From NCBI RefSeq assembly GCF_907164555.1, contig NZ_CAJQZC010000010.1, forward strand, positions 62,001 to 126,000: a stretch of 64,000 bases of DNA, read 5' to 3'. The stretch comes from Paraburkholderia saeva. Its GTDB lineage: Bacteria; Pseudomonadota; Gammaproteobacteria; Burkholderiales; Burkholderiaceae. Made by a program: the position numbers and the translations under genes. The notes below the pieces were generated by a model. The model was not told the DNA's origin. It searched no databases and saw only the letters and a program-made list of their open reading frames with translations. Positions 52,130 to 61,355 of this stretch are shown here, one piece after another (positions within the stretch are counted from its first letter, which is position 1; the number at the start of each line of letters is the position of its first letter).

Positions 52130-54022
52130 ATGAGTGCGTTCTCCGCTTCGCCTGCGCCGCACACGGGCGCGGCCCCGGCGATCGGCCGTGACACGCCGTG
52201 GGGGCGCGGACTCGAGCGCCTCGTGCAATGGACCGAATATCTGTCCGCCGCCGTACTGGCCGCCGACGTGGCCGTCGTGTTCATTTCGGTGATCTATCGC
52301 TATTTCCTGCACGATCCGGTCGACTGGGCCGAGGAAGTCGCGAGTGCGCTGATGGTCGTGCTGGTGTTCTTCGGCGCAGCGACGGTGCTCGCGCGCAGTC
52401 AGCACGTCGGCATCGATCTGTTTCGCAGCCTGTTGCCCGCGCGCTGGCAAGCCGCGATGGTTCATGCCGGTCACTGGATCATCGCCGGGGTGTCGCTGAG
52501 CCTGTGCGTGTCGTCGTGTCTGCTGCTCGTCGACTCATATGGCCAGACCACGCCAAGCGGTCTGCCGGGCTGGATCAATGTATATCCGCTCGTGATCGGC
52601 AGTCTGTTCATGACGGTGTTCGCGTTCGTGAACGCGGTAAGCGGTTCGTTGCGTATCGTGCTGGGAAGCCTCGCGGGTTGCGCGGTCATTGCGCTTGCCG
52701 TCGTCGCGTGGAATGCACTTGTGCCGGATAGCCCGGTCAGCCCCGGCCTTCTGCTCGCCGTCGGGTTCTTCGGCGGACTCCTGCTTGGCATCCCGATCGG
52801 CTTCGTGCTCGCGTTTTCTGCGCTGCTGTTTTTTCTCGCTGAGCCGAGCCTGCCGATGCTCGTCTATTCGCAGCAGGTGATGGCAGGCACAGATCACTTT
52901 GTGCTGCTCGCGGTGCCGTTCTTCGTGCTGGCTGGTCTGCTGATGGAATCGAACGGCATGTCGTCGCGACTGATCGAATTGTTGCTGCGCATATTCGGAC
53001 GGGTGCGCGGCGGACTGGGTCTGATTACGATTACCGCGACCGCGTTCTTTTCGGGCGTATCCGGCTCGAAGCTCGCCGACATCGCGGCCGTGGGCGGTGT
53101 CGTGATGCCTGCCGTACGCCAGACCGGAGAGGACCCGAACGAGGCGGCGGCGCTGCTCGCGGCGAGCGCCGTGATGGCGGAAACCATCCCGCCCTGCGTG
53201 AACATGATCATCATGGGCTTCGTCGCGAACATCTCGATTGCCGGGCTGTTCCTCGCCGGGATCGTCCCGGCGGCGGTGCTTGCCGTGTCGCTCGGCGTCG
53301 TAACGGTGGCGTTCGGCCGCCGTATCGATCCGAGCCGCGCCTTCAGCCAGCGCCGGCGGCTGCTGCCGCTGCTCGGCGGCGCGCTGGTCGCGTTGATCAT
53401 GATCGGCATGATCGGCAAAGGCGTGACCTCCGGCGTCGCGACGTCCACCGAGGTATCCGCGTTCGCCGTGGTCTACGCGCTCGTCGCCGGCTGGCTCGCG
53501 TTCCGCGAACTGACGCTGCGCTCGGTCGCGCGTCTGTTCGTGCGCGCGGCGTCGATGGCGGGCGGCATTCTGTTCATCGTGGCGGCGGCGTCGAGCGTGT
53601 CATTCGCATTGACCATCGAACAGATTCCGAATCTGTTGTCGGGCGTGATGGTCTCGTTCGGCAGCCACTATGGAGCGACCATGTTCCTGCTGCTGTCGGT
53701 TCTGATCATGATCGTGTTTGGCGCCGTGCTTGAAGGCGCGCCGGCGTTGATCATCTTCGGCCCGCTCCTGACGCCGATCGCGCAGCAGCTCGGCATCAAC
53801 CCGCTACACTTCGGAACAGTGACCGTGGTGGCAATGGGCCTTGGCCTCTTTGCGCCGCCAGTCGGGCTGGGGCTCTTCGCGACCTGCGCAATCACCGGCA
53901 CGCAGGTCTCGCAGGTCGCGCGGCCGATGCTGAAGTATCTGCTGGTGCTCGGCATCACGCTGGTCCTGCTGGTGCTGGTTCCTGGCTTCTCATTGTGGTT
54001 GCCGTCGCGGCTAGGCATGTAG
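52130..54022 (+). CDS. Fused TRAP transporter small and large membrane subunits (DctQM)
   Basis: A 630-residue membrane protein that joins the four-helix DctQ part (about residues 30-185, with DWAEEVASALMVVLVFFGA) to the twelve-helix DctM part (about 200-630, PIGFVLAFSALLFF, ANISIAGLFLAGIVPA, FAPPVGLGLF). Fused DctQM proteins are known in the family. Its start follows the binding-protein stop by three bases, indicating translational coupling. Confidence 0.92.
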   Translation: MSAFSASPAPHTGAAPAIGRDTPWGRGLERLVQWTEYLSAAVLAADVAVVFISVIYRYFLHDPVDWAEEVASALMVVLVFFGAATVLARSQHVGIDLFRSLLPARWQAAMVHAGHWIIAGVSLSLCVSSCLLLVDSYGQTTPSGLPGWINVYPLVIGSLFMTVFAFVNAVSGSLRIVLGSLAGCAVIALAVVAWNALVPDSPVSPGLLLAVGFFGGLLLGIPIGFVLAFSALLFFLAEPSLPMLVYSQQVMAGTDHFVLLAVPFFVLAGLLMESNGMSSRLIELLLRIFGRVRGGLGLITITATAFFSGVSGSKLADIAAVGGVVMPAVRQTGEDPNEAAALLAASAVMAETIPPCVNMIIMGFVANISIAGLFLAGIVPAAVLAVSLGVVTVAFGRRIDPSRAFSQRRRLLPLLGGALVALIMIGMIGKGVTSGVATSTEVSAFAVVYALVAGWLAFRELTLRSVARLFVRAASMAGGILFIVAAASSVSFALTIEQIPNLLSGVMVSFGSHYGATMFLLLSVLIMIVFGAVLEGAPALIIFGPLLTPIAQQLGINPLHFGTVTVVAMGLGLFAPPVGLGLFATCAITGTQVSQVARPMLKYLLVLGITLVLLVLVPGFSLWLPSRLGM

Positions 54023-54041
54023 CCGCTTTACCGAGGATTTC

Positions 54042-55127
54042 GTGAGTACGATACAGGACGTCGCCCGGCACGCTGCCGTCTCGGTGAGCACAGTGTCGAA
54101 TGTGCTGAATGGACGCACCGACAAGATGCGTCAGGAAACCCTCGCGCGCGTCGAAGCCGCCATCGTCGCGCTGCAGTTCCGGCCCAATACGCTCGCACGC
54201 CAGCTCAAGACTGGCCAGACGCCGCTGCTCGGGCTGCTGGTGCCGTCCATCGCCAACCCGATGTACGGCTACATCGCCCGCGAAGTGGAAACCTTCGCGC
54301 AGGAGCAGTACGGCTACCGGGTTCTGATCGGCAACACCTATCGCGACCAGGAGAAGGAAGCCTCGTTTTTCGAGGACCTGCTCGCGCACGGCGTGCGGCG
54401 CGTGATCGTGATTTCGTCGCTTGCCGACGAGCGGCACCTTGAGCGGGCGGTGCAGCGCGGCATGGTTGTCGTCAGCTACGACCGGCGCGCGACGCCAGGC
54501 GAAACGTCCGAAGTCGATCACGTCGCGCCGGACAACTTCGAAGCTGCGCGGATCGCCACGCGTCACCTGATCGCGCACGGCCACACACGTCTCGCCTTTG
54601 CGACGGTGGCCGGCATGACGATGAGCCGCAGCAACAAGATCCGCGGCTTCCATGCTGCCGCCAGCGAAGCCGGGTTGCGCGAACACGCGTGCGTCGTCGA
54701 GGGAGGCCCGCTCAACGAATACGGCGATTCGGTCATAGGCGAAGTGGGCCGCGACCTTGCGCGGCAAATGGTCAAGGCTGAAGCGCGGCCGACCGGTATC
54801 GTCGCCGTCAACGATCTGATGGCGCTGGGTTTGATGGCCGGCCTGCGTGAAATGGGCCTGAGCGTGCCGCGCGACATGTCGCTCGTCGGAATGGATGGCC
54901 TCTTTCTGTCGGCGATCTCCAACCCGGCGCTGACCACCGTGCAATTGCCCGTCACCGAAATGGCGCGCGCGATGGTAGACCGTGCGATGACCCGCCAGTC
55001 CGAGTCTGGGAAGGATGTCGGAGAACGCGTCTTTACCCCCACCGTGCTCATCGAGCGCGAATCCGTCGGCCCGCCGCCCGCTATTGCTCAGGCGGCCGGA
55101 ACAGGGTCACGTAAGGCAAATACATGA
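54042..55127 (+). CDS. LacI-family transcriptional regulator
   Basis: A 361-residue regulator starting with GTG. The helix-turn-helix and hinge are typical (STIQDVARHAAVSVSTVSNVLNGR), followed by a periplasmic-binding-like effector domain (GLLVPSIANPMYGYI, GMDGLFLSAISNPALTTV). It sits inside the TRAP operon and overlaps the dehydrogenase start by four bases, so it is probably the local repressor, acting on the palindrome upstream of the operon. Confidence 0.9.
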   Translation: MSTIQDVARHAAVSVSTVSNVLNGRTDKMRQETLARVEAAIVALQFRPNTLARQLKTGQTPLLGLLVPSIANPMYGYIAREVETFAQEQYGYRVLIGNTYRDQEKEASFFEDLLAHGVRRVIVISSLADERHLERAVQRGMVVVSYDRRATPGETSEVDHVAPDNFEAARIATRHLIAHGHTRLAFATVAGMTMSRSNKIRGFHAAASEAGLREHACVVEGGPLNEYGDSVIGEVGRDLARQMVKAEARPTGIVAVNDLMALGLMAGLREMGLSVPRDMSLVGMDGLFLSAISNPALTTVQLPVTEMARAMVDRAMTRQSESGKDVGERVFTPTVLIERESVGPPPAIAQAAGTGSRKANT

Positions 55128-56146
55128 ATACGGTTTTCATCAGTCATCCCCAGAACATGTTGGACCGCTACTTCGGCGACAACGCGATTGCGGCGCTGCG
55201 CGCGTTTTCCGATGTCAGATTCAATCCGGAGCATCGCGAGCTCGATACCGGCGAGCTGATCGCCGCGGCCGACGGCTGCGATGCCATCATCGCCTACCGG
55301 CAAACCCCGGCGCCCGGCGCGCTGTTTGGTGCGCTGCCTGATCTCGCCGCATTCGTTCGCTGCGCGGTCGATATCAGCACGATCGATGTGGAAGCGGCGA
55401 GCGCGCACGGCGTGCTGGTGACGCGCGCGAGCGCCGGCTTCGTGCCGGCGGTGTCGGAATGGGTGATCGCGGTGATGCTCGATCTCGCGCGAGGGACGAG
55501 CGCGTATGTGGCGGCCTACCATCGCAGCGAACCGCGTGCGCCCGCGATGGGGCGCGAGCTGCGCGGCGCCACACTTGGCGTGATCGGCTATGGCCAGATC
55601 TCGCGCTATCTGTGCGACCTGGCGTGCGCATTCGGCATGCGCGTGCTCGTCGCCGACCCGTATGCGACCATCGATCAGACAGCCGTGCAGCACGTTGCGC
55701 TGGAGGCGCTGCTGAAGGAATCCGACTATGTCGTCTGTCTTGCGCCATCCACGCCCGAGACTGCGAACCTGATGAACGCGCGAACCTTCGCTTCGATGAA
55801 AGCAGGGGCGTGTTTCATCAATGCGGCACGCGGCGAACTCGTCGACGACGCCGCGTTGCTCGCCGCGCTGGAGTCGGGGCATCTTGCGGGCTGCGCGCTG
55901 GATGTGGGCCGTGAAGCCGATCAGATGCCGTCACGGATCCTCGCGCGTCATCCGAACGTGCTGGCGACACCGCATGTGGGCGGTCTCACACCTGACGCCA
56001 CGCAACACCAGGCGATGGAGACGGTCGCGCAGGTTCAGGCGCTATTTCGCGGGCACATGCCTGTCGGCGCAGTGAATGCAAGCCATGCCACGCGGCTGCG
56101 GAAGTTCGGACACGACGCTGCTTCGTTCGTGCCGCTCAAGGACTGA
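55124..56146 (+). CDS. D-2-hydroxyacid dehydrogenase family protein
   Basis: A 340-residue NAD(P)-dependent enzyme. The cofactor loop is GVIGYGQISRYL, the catalytic Arg lies in the INAARGELVDD segment or its neighbour, and the His is in ATPHVGGLT. Members reduce 2-keto acids or oxidise 2-hydroxy acids, or act on phosphoglycerate-like substrates. Its place between transporter and amidohydrolase suggests it works on the imported acid or a metabolite of it. Confidence 0.87.
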   Translation: MNTVFISHPQNMLDRYFGDNAIAALRAFSDVRFNPEHRELDTGELIAAADGCDAIIAYRQTPAPGALFGALPDLAAFVRCAVDISTIDVEAASAHGVLVTRASAGFVPAVSEWVIAVMLDLARGTSAYVAAYHRSEPRAPAMGRELRGATLGVIGYGQISRYLCDLACAFGMRVLVADPYATIDQTAVQHVALEALLKESDYVVCLAPSTPETANLMNARTFASMKAGACFINAARGELVDDAALLAALESGHLAGCALDVGREADQMPSRILARHPNVLATPHVGGLTPDATQHQAMETVAQVQALFRGHMPVGAVNASHATRLRKFGHDAASFVPLKD

Positions 56147-56152
56147 TCGCTG

Positions 56153-57022
56153 ATGGAGTCCACTTCCGCGCCGCGCTACGCCGGCGCATGTGACTGTCAC
56201 ATCCACGTCTACGAGGACGGCTATCCGCTTGCGCCGGGTGCGACGTTCAGGCCGGCGCCGGCGCCTGTGTCAGCGTACCGCGAGGTGCAGCGGGCGTTGG
56301 GGCTGACGCATGTGGTCGTCGTGCAACCGACGGGCTACGGGTTCGACAACCGCTGCATGCTGTCCGCGCTGGAGCAGTTTGGCAGCGCGGCACGCGGCGT
56401 CGCGATGGTGCCGCCGGACAGTGCCGATGACCAGCTTGCCCGCCTTCACAATGCCGGTGTGCGCGGCATGCGTTACATGATGCTGGCCGGCGGATTGTCG
56501 ACGTGGAGCGGCCTTGAAGCTGACGCCGCGCGTATCGCACCGCTTGGCTGGAACATCGATCTGCAACTCGATGGACGCGACCTTCCGCGTCACGAGTCCA
56601 CGTTGATGCGTCTGCCCGGCAAACTCGTCATCGACCATACCGGCAAGTTTCTGGAGCCGGTACAGCCTGACAGTGAGGCTTTCCAGTCCTTGTGTCGCGT
56701 GCTGGATCGCGGGCATTGCTGGGTGAAACTGTCGGCGCCTTATGAAACCTCACGGGCTGGAGCGCCCGGTTACGACGATGTCGCATTGCTTGCGCGGACG
56801 CTTGCCGCGCGATATCCGGAACGCTGCCTGTGGGGCACTAACTGGCCGCATCCGAATGCACAGCCGCGTCCTGTCGATGCAGTGCTGCTGGACTGGCTCA
56901 CACGCTGCGCAGGTAGCGAGAGCACCACGCGAAAAATACTCGTCGACAATCCGCGTGAACTCTACGGTTTCCGGTCCGAAGTCGGCGCCGATGAGGATGC
57001 GTGCGGCATCAACGCTCGCTAG
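56153..57022 (+). CDS. Amidohydrolase-2 family protein (lactonase-like)
   Basis: A 289-residue TIM-barrel metal-dependent hydrolase. CDCHIHVYE near the start holds the first HxH metal site, LVIDHTGKF is the later barrel His and WGTNWPHPNA the terminal Asp/His-type strand. This family includes 2-pyrone-4,6-dicarboxylate and other lactone hydrolases. It starts seven bases after the dehydrogenase, completing the catabolic operon. Confidence 0.85.
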   Translation: MESTSAPRYAGACDCHIHVYEDGYPLAPGATFRPAPAPVSAYREVQRALGLTHVVVVQPTGYGFDNRCMLSALEQFGSAARGVAMVPPDSADDQLARLHNAGVRGMRYMMLAGGLSTWSGLEADAARIAPLGWNIDLQLDGRDLPRHESTLMRLPGKLVIDHTGKFLEPVQPDSEAFQSLCRVLDRGHCWVKLSAPYETSRAGAPGYDDVALLARTLAARYPERCLWGTNWPHPNAQPRPVDAVLLDWLTRCAGSESTTRKILVDNPRELYGFRSEVGADEDACGINAR

Positions 57023-57059
57023 TCGTCGTCCGCCGCACGGCGATGTGGTGGGTGGTGAC

Positions 57060-57477
57060 CAGATAAGCCCACTCGCCGGATTGCGGGCAGTCACCGGGCG
57101 AAAAACCATCGAGAAAGCGGCCGGGATAATGGAGGCAGACCCGCTCGGACGCGCCGTGGTCGCAGGGCTGCTCGAACAGCTGGGAATCCGGTTGCAGGTC
57201 CATCGCGGATGACCATCGAACCGTCGACCGGTCGGTTGTGGAAACATCGTCGCGAGGCGTAAGCTGGAGGCGATGCAACAGCCGCCGCAACCGCGCCCGT
57301 ACGACGTCTTCGCAGCTTTCCGGCCACAACATGGTTGTGATGACGTCCCGCCCGACTGGGCCATTCGCTTCGGCAAGATAGACCGGCAGGGCAGGTTCTT
57401 GCGCAAGCGCAGCGGGCACGGCCGGCCGTCCGATGGATCTCCGGAAATCCAGGCGTCCGCACGCTGAACCGAGCCAT
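57060..57477 (-). pseudogene. Frameshifted, truncated BTAD/AfsR-type regulator
   Basis: Three minus-strand frames together give the N-terminus of a BTAD-type regulator. The first frame opens at ATG 57477 (MARFSVRTPGFPEIHR), a second gives RLRKNL, and a third continues PVYLAEANGPVGRD, VRARLRRLLHRLQL, STVRWSSAMDLQ and FLDGFSPGDCP. At least two indels and a lost C-terminus (normally an ATPase/TPR part) make it non-functional. It is divergent from the FAD monooxygenase gene that such regulators often accompany. Confidence 0.65.
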
Positions 57478-57595
57478 CGTGACGGGGCCCTCAATGGCGG
57501 CGTCCACGGGACGCTCAGGGGTCGTGGCGATCCCGCCATTGAGGACAGACGATCGTCGCCAGACCCATTGCGATGGATTGAGCTGGAGGATTGCC

Positions 57596-58978
57596 ATGAA
57601 GCACCTGGGTGAGCATGCGATCGTGATCGGTGCCAGCATGGGTGGGCTGCTGGCTGCGCGTGCACTATCGGATTTCTATACCACCGTCACCGTGCTCGAA
57701 CGCGATGCGTTTCCGGCAGCAGACACTCCGCGCAAGGGCGTCCCACAGGGTCACCATATTCATGGGCTTCTTTCGCGCGGCAGCGCGGTACTCGAGGAAT
57801 TCTTCCCGGGATATAACCGCGACGTTGTCGCGCAAAGCGGCGGATTGCTCGGCGATGCCGCCAACGATGTGACGTGGATAGGTCGCAACGTCAAGCTCGC
57901 CAACGGCACGAGCGACCTGATCGGCCTGCTTGCGAGTCGTCCCGTGCTCGAAGGGCATCTGCGCCGACGGCTCCTGGCGTTGCCAAACGTGCACGCCGTA
58001 GAGCATTGCAATGTGCGAGGTCTTGCCAGCAACCCGGCGCGCACACGCGTGACCGGTGTGCGCACCCGTGTCGAGAGCAAGCTGGAAGAGACCGTCAACG
58101 CCGATCTTGTCGTTGACGCAACCGGGCGTGGCTCGTCCAGCGCGGCGTGGCTTGAAGAACTCGGCTACCAGCCTCCCGCCAGCGAGAAGGTCGAAATCGG
58201 CATTGGCTACATGACCCGTACCTATCGACGTCGGCCGACTGATCTGAATGGCAGGCTCGGCATAGTTATCGCCGGTAGTGCGCCGAACTGGCGGAACGGT
58301 GCCCTGCTCGCGCAGGAGGGCGACAGCTGGATCGTCAGCACCGGCGGCTTCCTTGGCGACGATGCGCCCGACAACGATCCAGGCTTTCTCGCGTATCTGG
58401 CGACGCTGCCGACCATGGAGATTCACGACGTCGTCGCAGGAGCGGAGCCGTTGACCGGCTACAGGCGCTACCGCTACGCCTCCAACCTGCGCCGGCGGTA
58501 CGAGAAGCTTGCCCGCTTCCCCGCGAACTACCTGGTTTTCGGCGACGCCATCTGCAGCTTCAATCCGGTCTATGGGCAGGGCATGACAGTCGCGGCGCAG
58601 GAGGCGCTGACACTGCAGGAGTGCCTGCGCGCGGGTTCGAACGATCTTGCGCGGCGATTCTTCCGGGCGAGCGCGAAGATCGTCGACATTCCATGGGACA
58701 TCGCGGTTGGCAACGACCTTCGCCATCCGCAGGTAAAGGGCGCGCGCCCGTTGATGCTGCGTTTCATCAACTGGTACATCGGCAGGCTTCATGTTGCCGC
58801 GACGCGGGACAGCACGCTGGCGGTTGCCTTTCTGAAGGTTGTAAACCTGACGATTCCGCCGCCGTCGCTGCTCAGCCCTGCGATCGCCTGGCGGGTCTGG
58901 CGGGTCTGGCGGGGCAACCGGAGGTCTGCGCTAGCGGCTTCCTCGCCCGCAATCGAAGGCACCCGCCCTACGATGTGA
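57596..58978 (+). CDS. FAD-dependent monooxygenase/oxidoreductase
   Basis: A 460-residue flavoprotein. The N-terminal FAD motif is AIVIGASMGGLLAARAL with the acidic E of VTVLERD; the second FAD contact is YLVFGDAICSFNPVYGQGM, with the GD motif of para-hydroxybenzoate hydroxylase-type enzymes; VVDATGRGS is the DG-like segment. GGAGG before the ATG at 57596 decides the start. The C-terminus ends with a short WRVWRVWRG tandem duplication from a DNA repeat near 58888-58912. Substrate unknown. Confidence 0.85.
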   Translation: MKHLGEHAIVIGASMGGLLAARALSDFYTTVTVLERDAFPAADTPRKGVPQGHHIHGLLSRGSAVLEEFFPGYNRDVVAQSGGLLGDAANDVTWIGRNVKLANGTSDLIGLLASRPVLEGHLRRRLLALPNVHAVEHCNVRGLASNPARTRVTGVRTRVESKLEETVNADLVVDATGRGSSSAAWLEELGYQPPASEKVEIGIGYMTRTYRRRPTDLNGRLGIVIAGSAPNWRNGALLAQEGDSWIVSTGGFLGDDAPDNDPGFLAYLATLPTMEIHDVVAGAEPLTGYRRYRYASNLRRRYEKLARFPANYLVFGDAICSFNPVYGQGMTVAAQEALTLQECLRAGSNDLARRFFRASAKIVDIPWDIAVGNDLRHPQVKGARPLMLRFINWYIGRLHVAATRDSTLAVAFLKVVNLTIPPPSLLSPAIAWRVWRVWRGNRRSALAASSPAIEGTRPTM

Positions 58979-59074
58979 AAATTGAGCTGACCTCGTCTGG
59001 GAAAGCCCCGGCCGCAGGGCTGCGACCACTCGGGGCTGCGAATGCCGCCTCGATTGCCTCGAAAGGCGTGCGAC

Positions 59075-59530
59075 ATGATCGGTGTATTCGTTACGTTTCG
59101 TTATGGAGACAATTTCGATGAACGGGCCGTGCGGAAGATCGCCGAGACCGCGCGTGGAAAGTTTGAGGTCATGCCGGGACTACGCTCGAAAGCGTTCACG
59201 TTCAATTCCGGAAAGCGTGAGGCCACGAACTTCTACGTCTGGGAGTCAGAGGACGCCGCCAAAGCGTTCTTCATCGATGAGCTTCTCGATCGGGTAACCG
59301 GTCTCTACGGAGTACGCCCTGACGTCGAGTTCGTGCAGATTGCCGCGCTGGTGGAAAACGCACCGCAGTCCCACCGTCCGCGTGTTTCACCGTCAGCACG
59401 CCGGACAGGTGCGTCACCGTGCCCACGGCCTGCGCGTATGCGCCGCGGCCGCAGGCCAGGACGACCAGCAGAAACAGGAATTGCCGCGCGGGCTGTAACA
59501 TGGCGCGGCCATACGACTGGCTTGTGTTAA
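59075..59530 (+). CDS. YdhR-like monooxygenase with readthrough tail
   Basis: The first ~97 residues (FVTFRYGDNFDERAV, SKAFTF, NFYVWESEDAAKAFF, FVQIAALVE) form a near-complete YdhR-type dimeric ferredoxin-like monooxygenase domain. The next ~54 residues are Arg/Pro-rich and are the antisense reading of a fecR signal-peptide fragment, so the original stop has been lost at a recombination junction near 59368. It follows the FAD monooxygenase by about 100 bases. Function of the domain may survive. Confidence 0.7.
   Translation: MIGVFVTFRYGDNFDERAVRKIAETARGKFEVMPGLRSKAFTFNSGKREATNFYVWESEDAAKAFFIDELLDRVTGLYGVRPDVEFVQIAALVENAPQSHRPRVSPSARRTGASPCPRPARMRRGRRPGRPAETGIAARAVTWRGHTTGLC
59368..59501 (-). 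pseudogene. FecR-like protein stub
   Basis: Minus-strand ATG at 59501 opens a signal peptide (QFLFLLVVLACGRGAYAQ) followed by AVGTVTHLSGVLTV and KHADGGT, the start of a FecR-type domain. It stops making sense at about 59368, where the plus-strand YdhR-like gene begins to be recognisable. Only some 45 residues remain of what is usually a ~300-residue or longer protein. Confidence 0.6.
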
Positions 59531-59553
59531 TGACTCGTTTCATTGTCGGGATG

Positions 59554-60199
59554 TCAGCTGCAATAAAGTTTGGTCGTGGATTTTGTGCCGCTTTTTTCCG
59601 GGGTTGTTTTCGTATCGGCGCCCCCGAACGTGTCCGGCTCACCGCCAACCGTCATCGGCTCCGTCGGCGATGAACTACTGGCGCCGGATGGCGCTGCGAC
59701 CGGCGTGACAGTCGCGGCAACGGCGGGTGTCGACGTTACAGCCTGAACGACGGCATTCGATACTGGCGTCACGGCGAGCGTCACCAGAGACGCCACCGTC
59801 CGGCGGCGAGGGCGCCACTGGAGCCGCAGGGCTCGCAGGATTGACAGGCATCACAGCCGGCGGCACCACAGGCACCGGAATGACCGTGCCATGGGCATCA
59901 GAAATGCTGACGCCAGCCGCGTACGTGATGACACCGTTGACGGCGGTGAGTGTGACGAGGCCCGGTGCCGATGTTGCGACGTCTGCATTGACCGATATGT
60001 TGTTGCCGGCGAGCGAGTTAATGTTCCCCCCGGCGGACGCAAGCACGCCGTTGAGCGTGAGATTGGCGGCCGAGCCCGCGCTGCTGGCAACCGGCAGATC
60101 GATGCCGCCTGTCGCATTGACACCAGCGGCGCCGACGGTCATCGCGCCAATGTTGTTGATGCTGACGTTGCCTCCCACGTTGGAGATGCCGTCCATGCG
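59554..60199 (-). pseudogene. C-terminal remnant of a haemagglutinin-like adhesin
   Basis: The minus strand encodes repeats of the filamentous-haemagglutinin/beta-helix type (NVGGNVSINNIGAM, NLTLNGVLASAGGNINS, NNISVNADV), then a Pro/Ala linker. A frameshift near 59795 moves the reading to a second frame (SLVTLAVTPVSNAVVQAV to TTPEKSGTKS) that ends at 59554. The long N-terminal part is missing to the right of 60199. The fecR stub follows 53 bases on, a usual pairing. Confidence 0.6.
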
Positions 60200-60314
60200 C
60201 CGACCTTCGACCCATGATGGGACTGGCAGATCTGCTCAACAATTCGATGAGCGAGTCAGTCTGATAGACTCAAAAGCCGTGCCGAGCATATCCATAAACC
60301 GGGGAGAGAGCCCG

Positions 60315-60722
60315 ATGCTGCGTACATACCAGGGTGGTTGCCATTGCCAGCGGGTGAGATTTGAAGCCCGGATTGATTTCGACCACGGCACATTCAAATG
60401 CAATTGCAGTCTGTGTAGCAAGCTGCGACTCTGGCACGTCCAGCTTCGTCCGGAAGCGTTTCGCCTCCTTTCGGATGAAACGACACTGACGGAGTATCAA
60501 GGTAAAAACCCGGTCGCCCATCACCCGTTTTGCAAACGGTGCGGTGTTCACGTATTCGATCGCGTGGATACGCCAAACGGAACAGGGTACCCGTATATCA
60601 ATGTGAACATCATGTGCCTCGAGGACCTTGACCTCAACGAAGCGCTGAATGCGCCGGTTACCTGTCGGAATGGCCTGGAGAACGATTGGGACAATCCGCC
60701 CCCGGAAAGCCGACATCTTTGA
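60315..60722 (+). CDS. GFA family protein (Mss4-like zinc fold)
   Basis: A 135-residue protein with the cysteine pattern of glutathione-dependent formaldehyde-activating enzymes: GGCHCQRV, CNCSLCSK and CKRCGVHVF. It binds zinc and possibly glutathione; most family members have unproven activity. GGGGAGAG sits before the ATG at 60315. Confidence 0.88.
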   Translation: MLRTYQGGCHCQRVRFEARIDFDHGTFKCNCSLCSKLRLWHVQLRPEAFRLLSDETTLTEYQGKNPVAHHPFCKRCGVHVFDRVDTPNGTGYPYINVNIMCLEDLDLNEALNAPVTCRNGLENDWDNPPPESRHL

Positions 60723-60875
60723 TTTTACTGGTCAGGTGCCCGTCTTCCGGCGCGTGATGCGGTGTTCCGAACAGCAGGCTGCCACAACGAGGGCAAAACA
60801 GCGCGTGTCGGCGTCGCGCCGCTGCGTTGAATGGCGTTCCGATTCCTGACGTTAGAGTCCTTCAGTAAGCCAGTC

Positions 60876-61238
60876 ATGAAGAATAATTCAAAGGGTGGGC
60901 TTGTCTATTCCACGGATGGCGGGCGGATGTGTCCCGAATGCGGGCAGACGATTGCGGCATGTATCTGCAAGACGGCTGCCAGGACATTGCCAGCAGGTAG
61001 CGGCGCGGTGCGAGTGACGCGTGAGACAAAGGGCCGGGGCGGAAAAAGCGTGACGATCGTTAAAGGGCTCGCCCTCGATCCTCTTGCCCTGACCGTGTTA
61101 GGCAAGGAGCTGCGTAAGACCTGTGGTTCGGGTGGAACGGTCAAGGATGGCGTGATTGAAGTGCAAGGTGATCATTGCGAGCGGGTCATCGAAGTGCTCA
61201 AAAAGTATGGCCACAACGCGAAGAGGGCCGGGGGCTAA
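60876..61238 (+). CDS. SUI1/YciH-type translation factor
   Basis: A 120-residue eIF1/SUI1-family protein. The N-terminal half has a small Cys cluster (CPECGQTIAACIC), the C-terminal half the SUI1 fold (RETKGRGGKSVTIVKGL, LRKTCGSGGTVKDGVIEVQGDH). It modulates start-codon selection on the ribosome. Start at ATG 60876; the frame is open for 15 codons upstream without a ribosome site. Confidence 0.9.
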   Translation: MKNNSKGGLVYSTDGGRMCPECGQTIAACICKTAARTLPAGSGAVRVTRETKGRGGKSVTIVKGLALDPLALTVLGKELRKTCGSGGTVKDGVIEVQGDHCERVIEVLKKYGHNAKRAGG

Positions 61239-61355
61239 TCGATTCAATGCGCGTCGGGGTGATGCGTTCAATGCACCGCGTGCGGCCATGCGCGAAAATG
61301 ACGTGATGGTCGATGATGGCCCGACAATTTTTCTCATTCTCTTCCAGGCCCTGTT

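Noticed and set aside
57009..57665. 218-codon minus-strand frame read as an intact gene
   Set aside because: Only its middle matches a BTAD domain; the start lies within the divergent monooxygenase and the true N-terminus is in another frame.
60722..60830. Minus-strand FCPRCGSLLFGTP fragment resembling a zinc-ribbon or GFA end
   Set aside because: Only about 30 codons, overlaps unrelated intergenic DNA; too short to call a gene relic.
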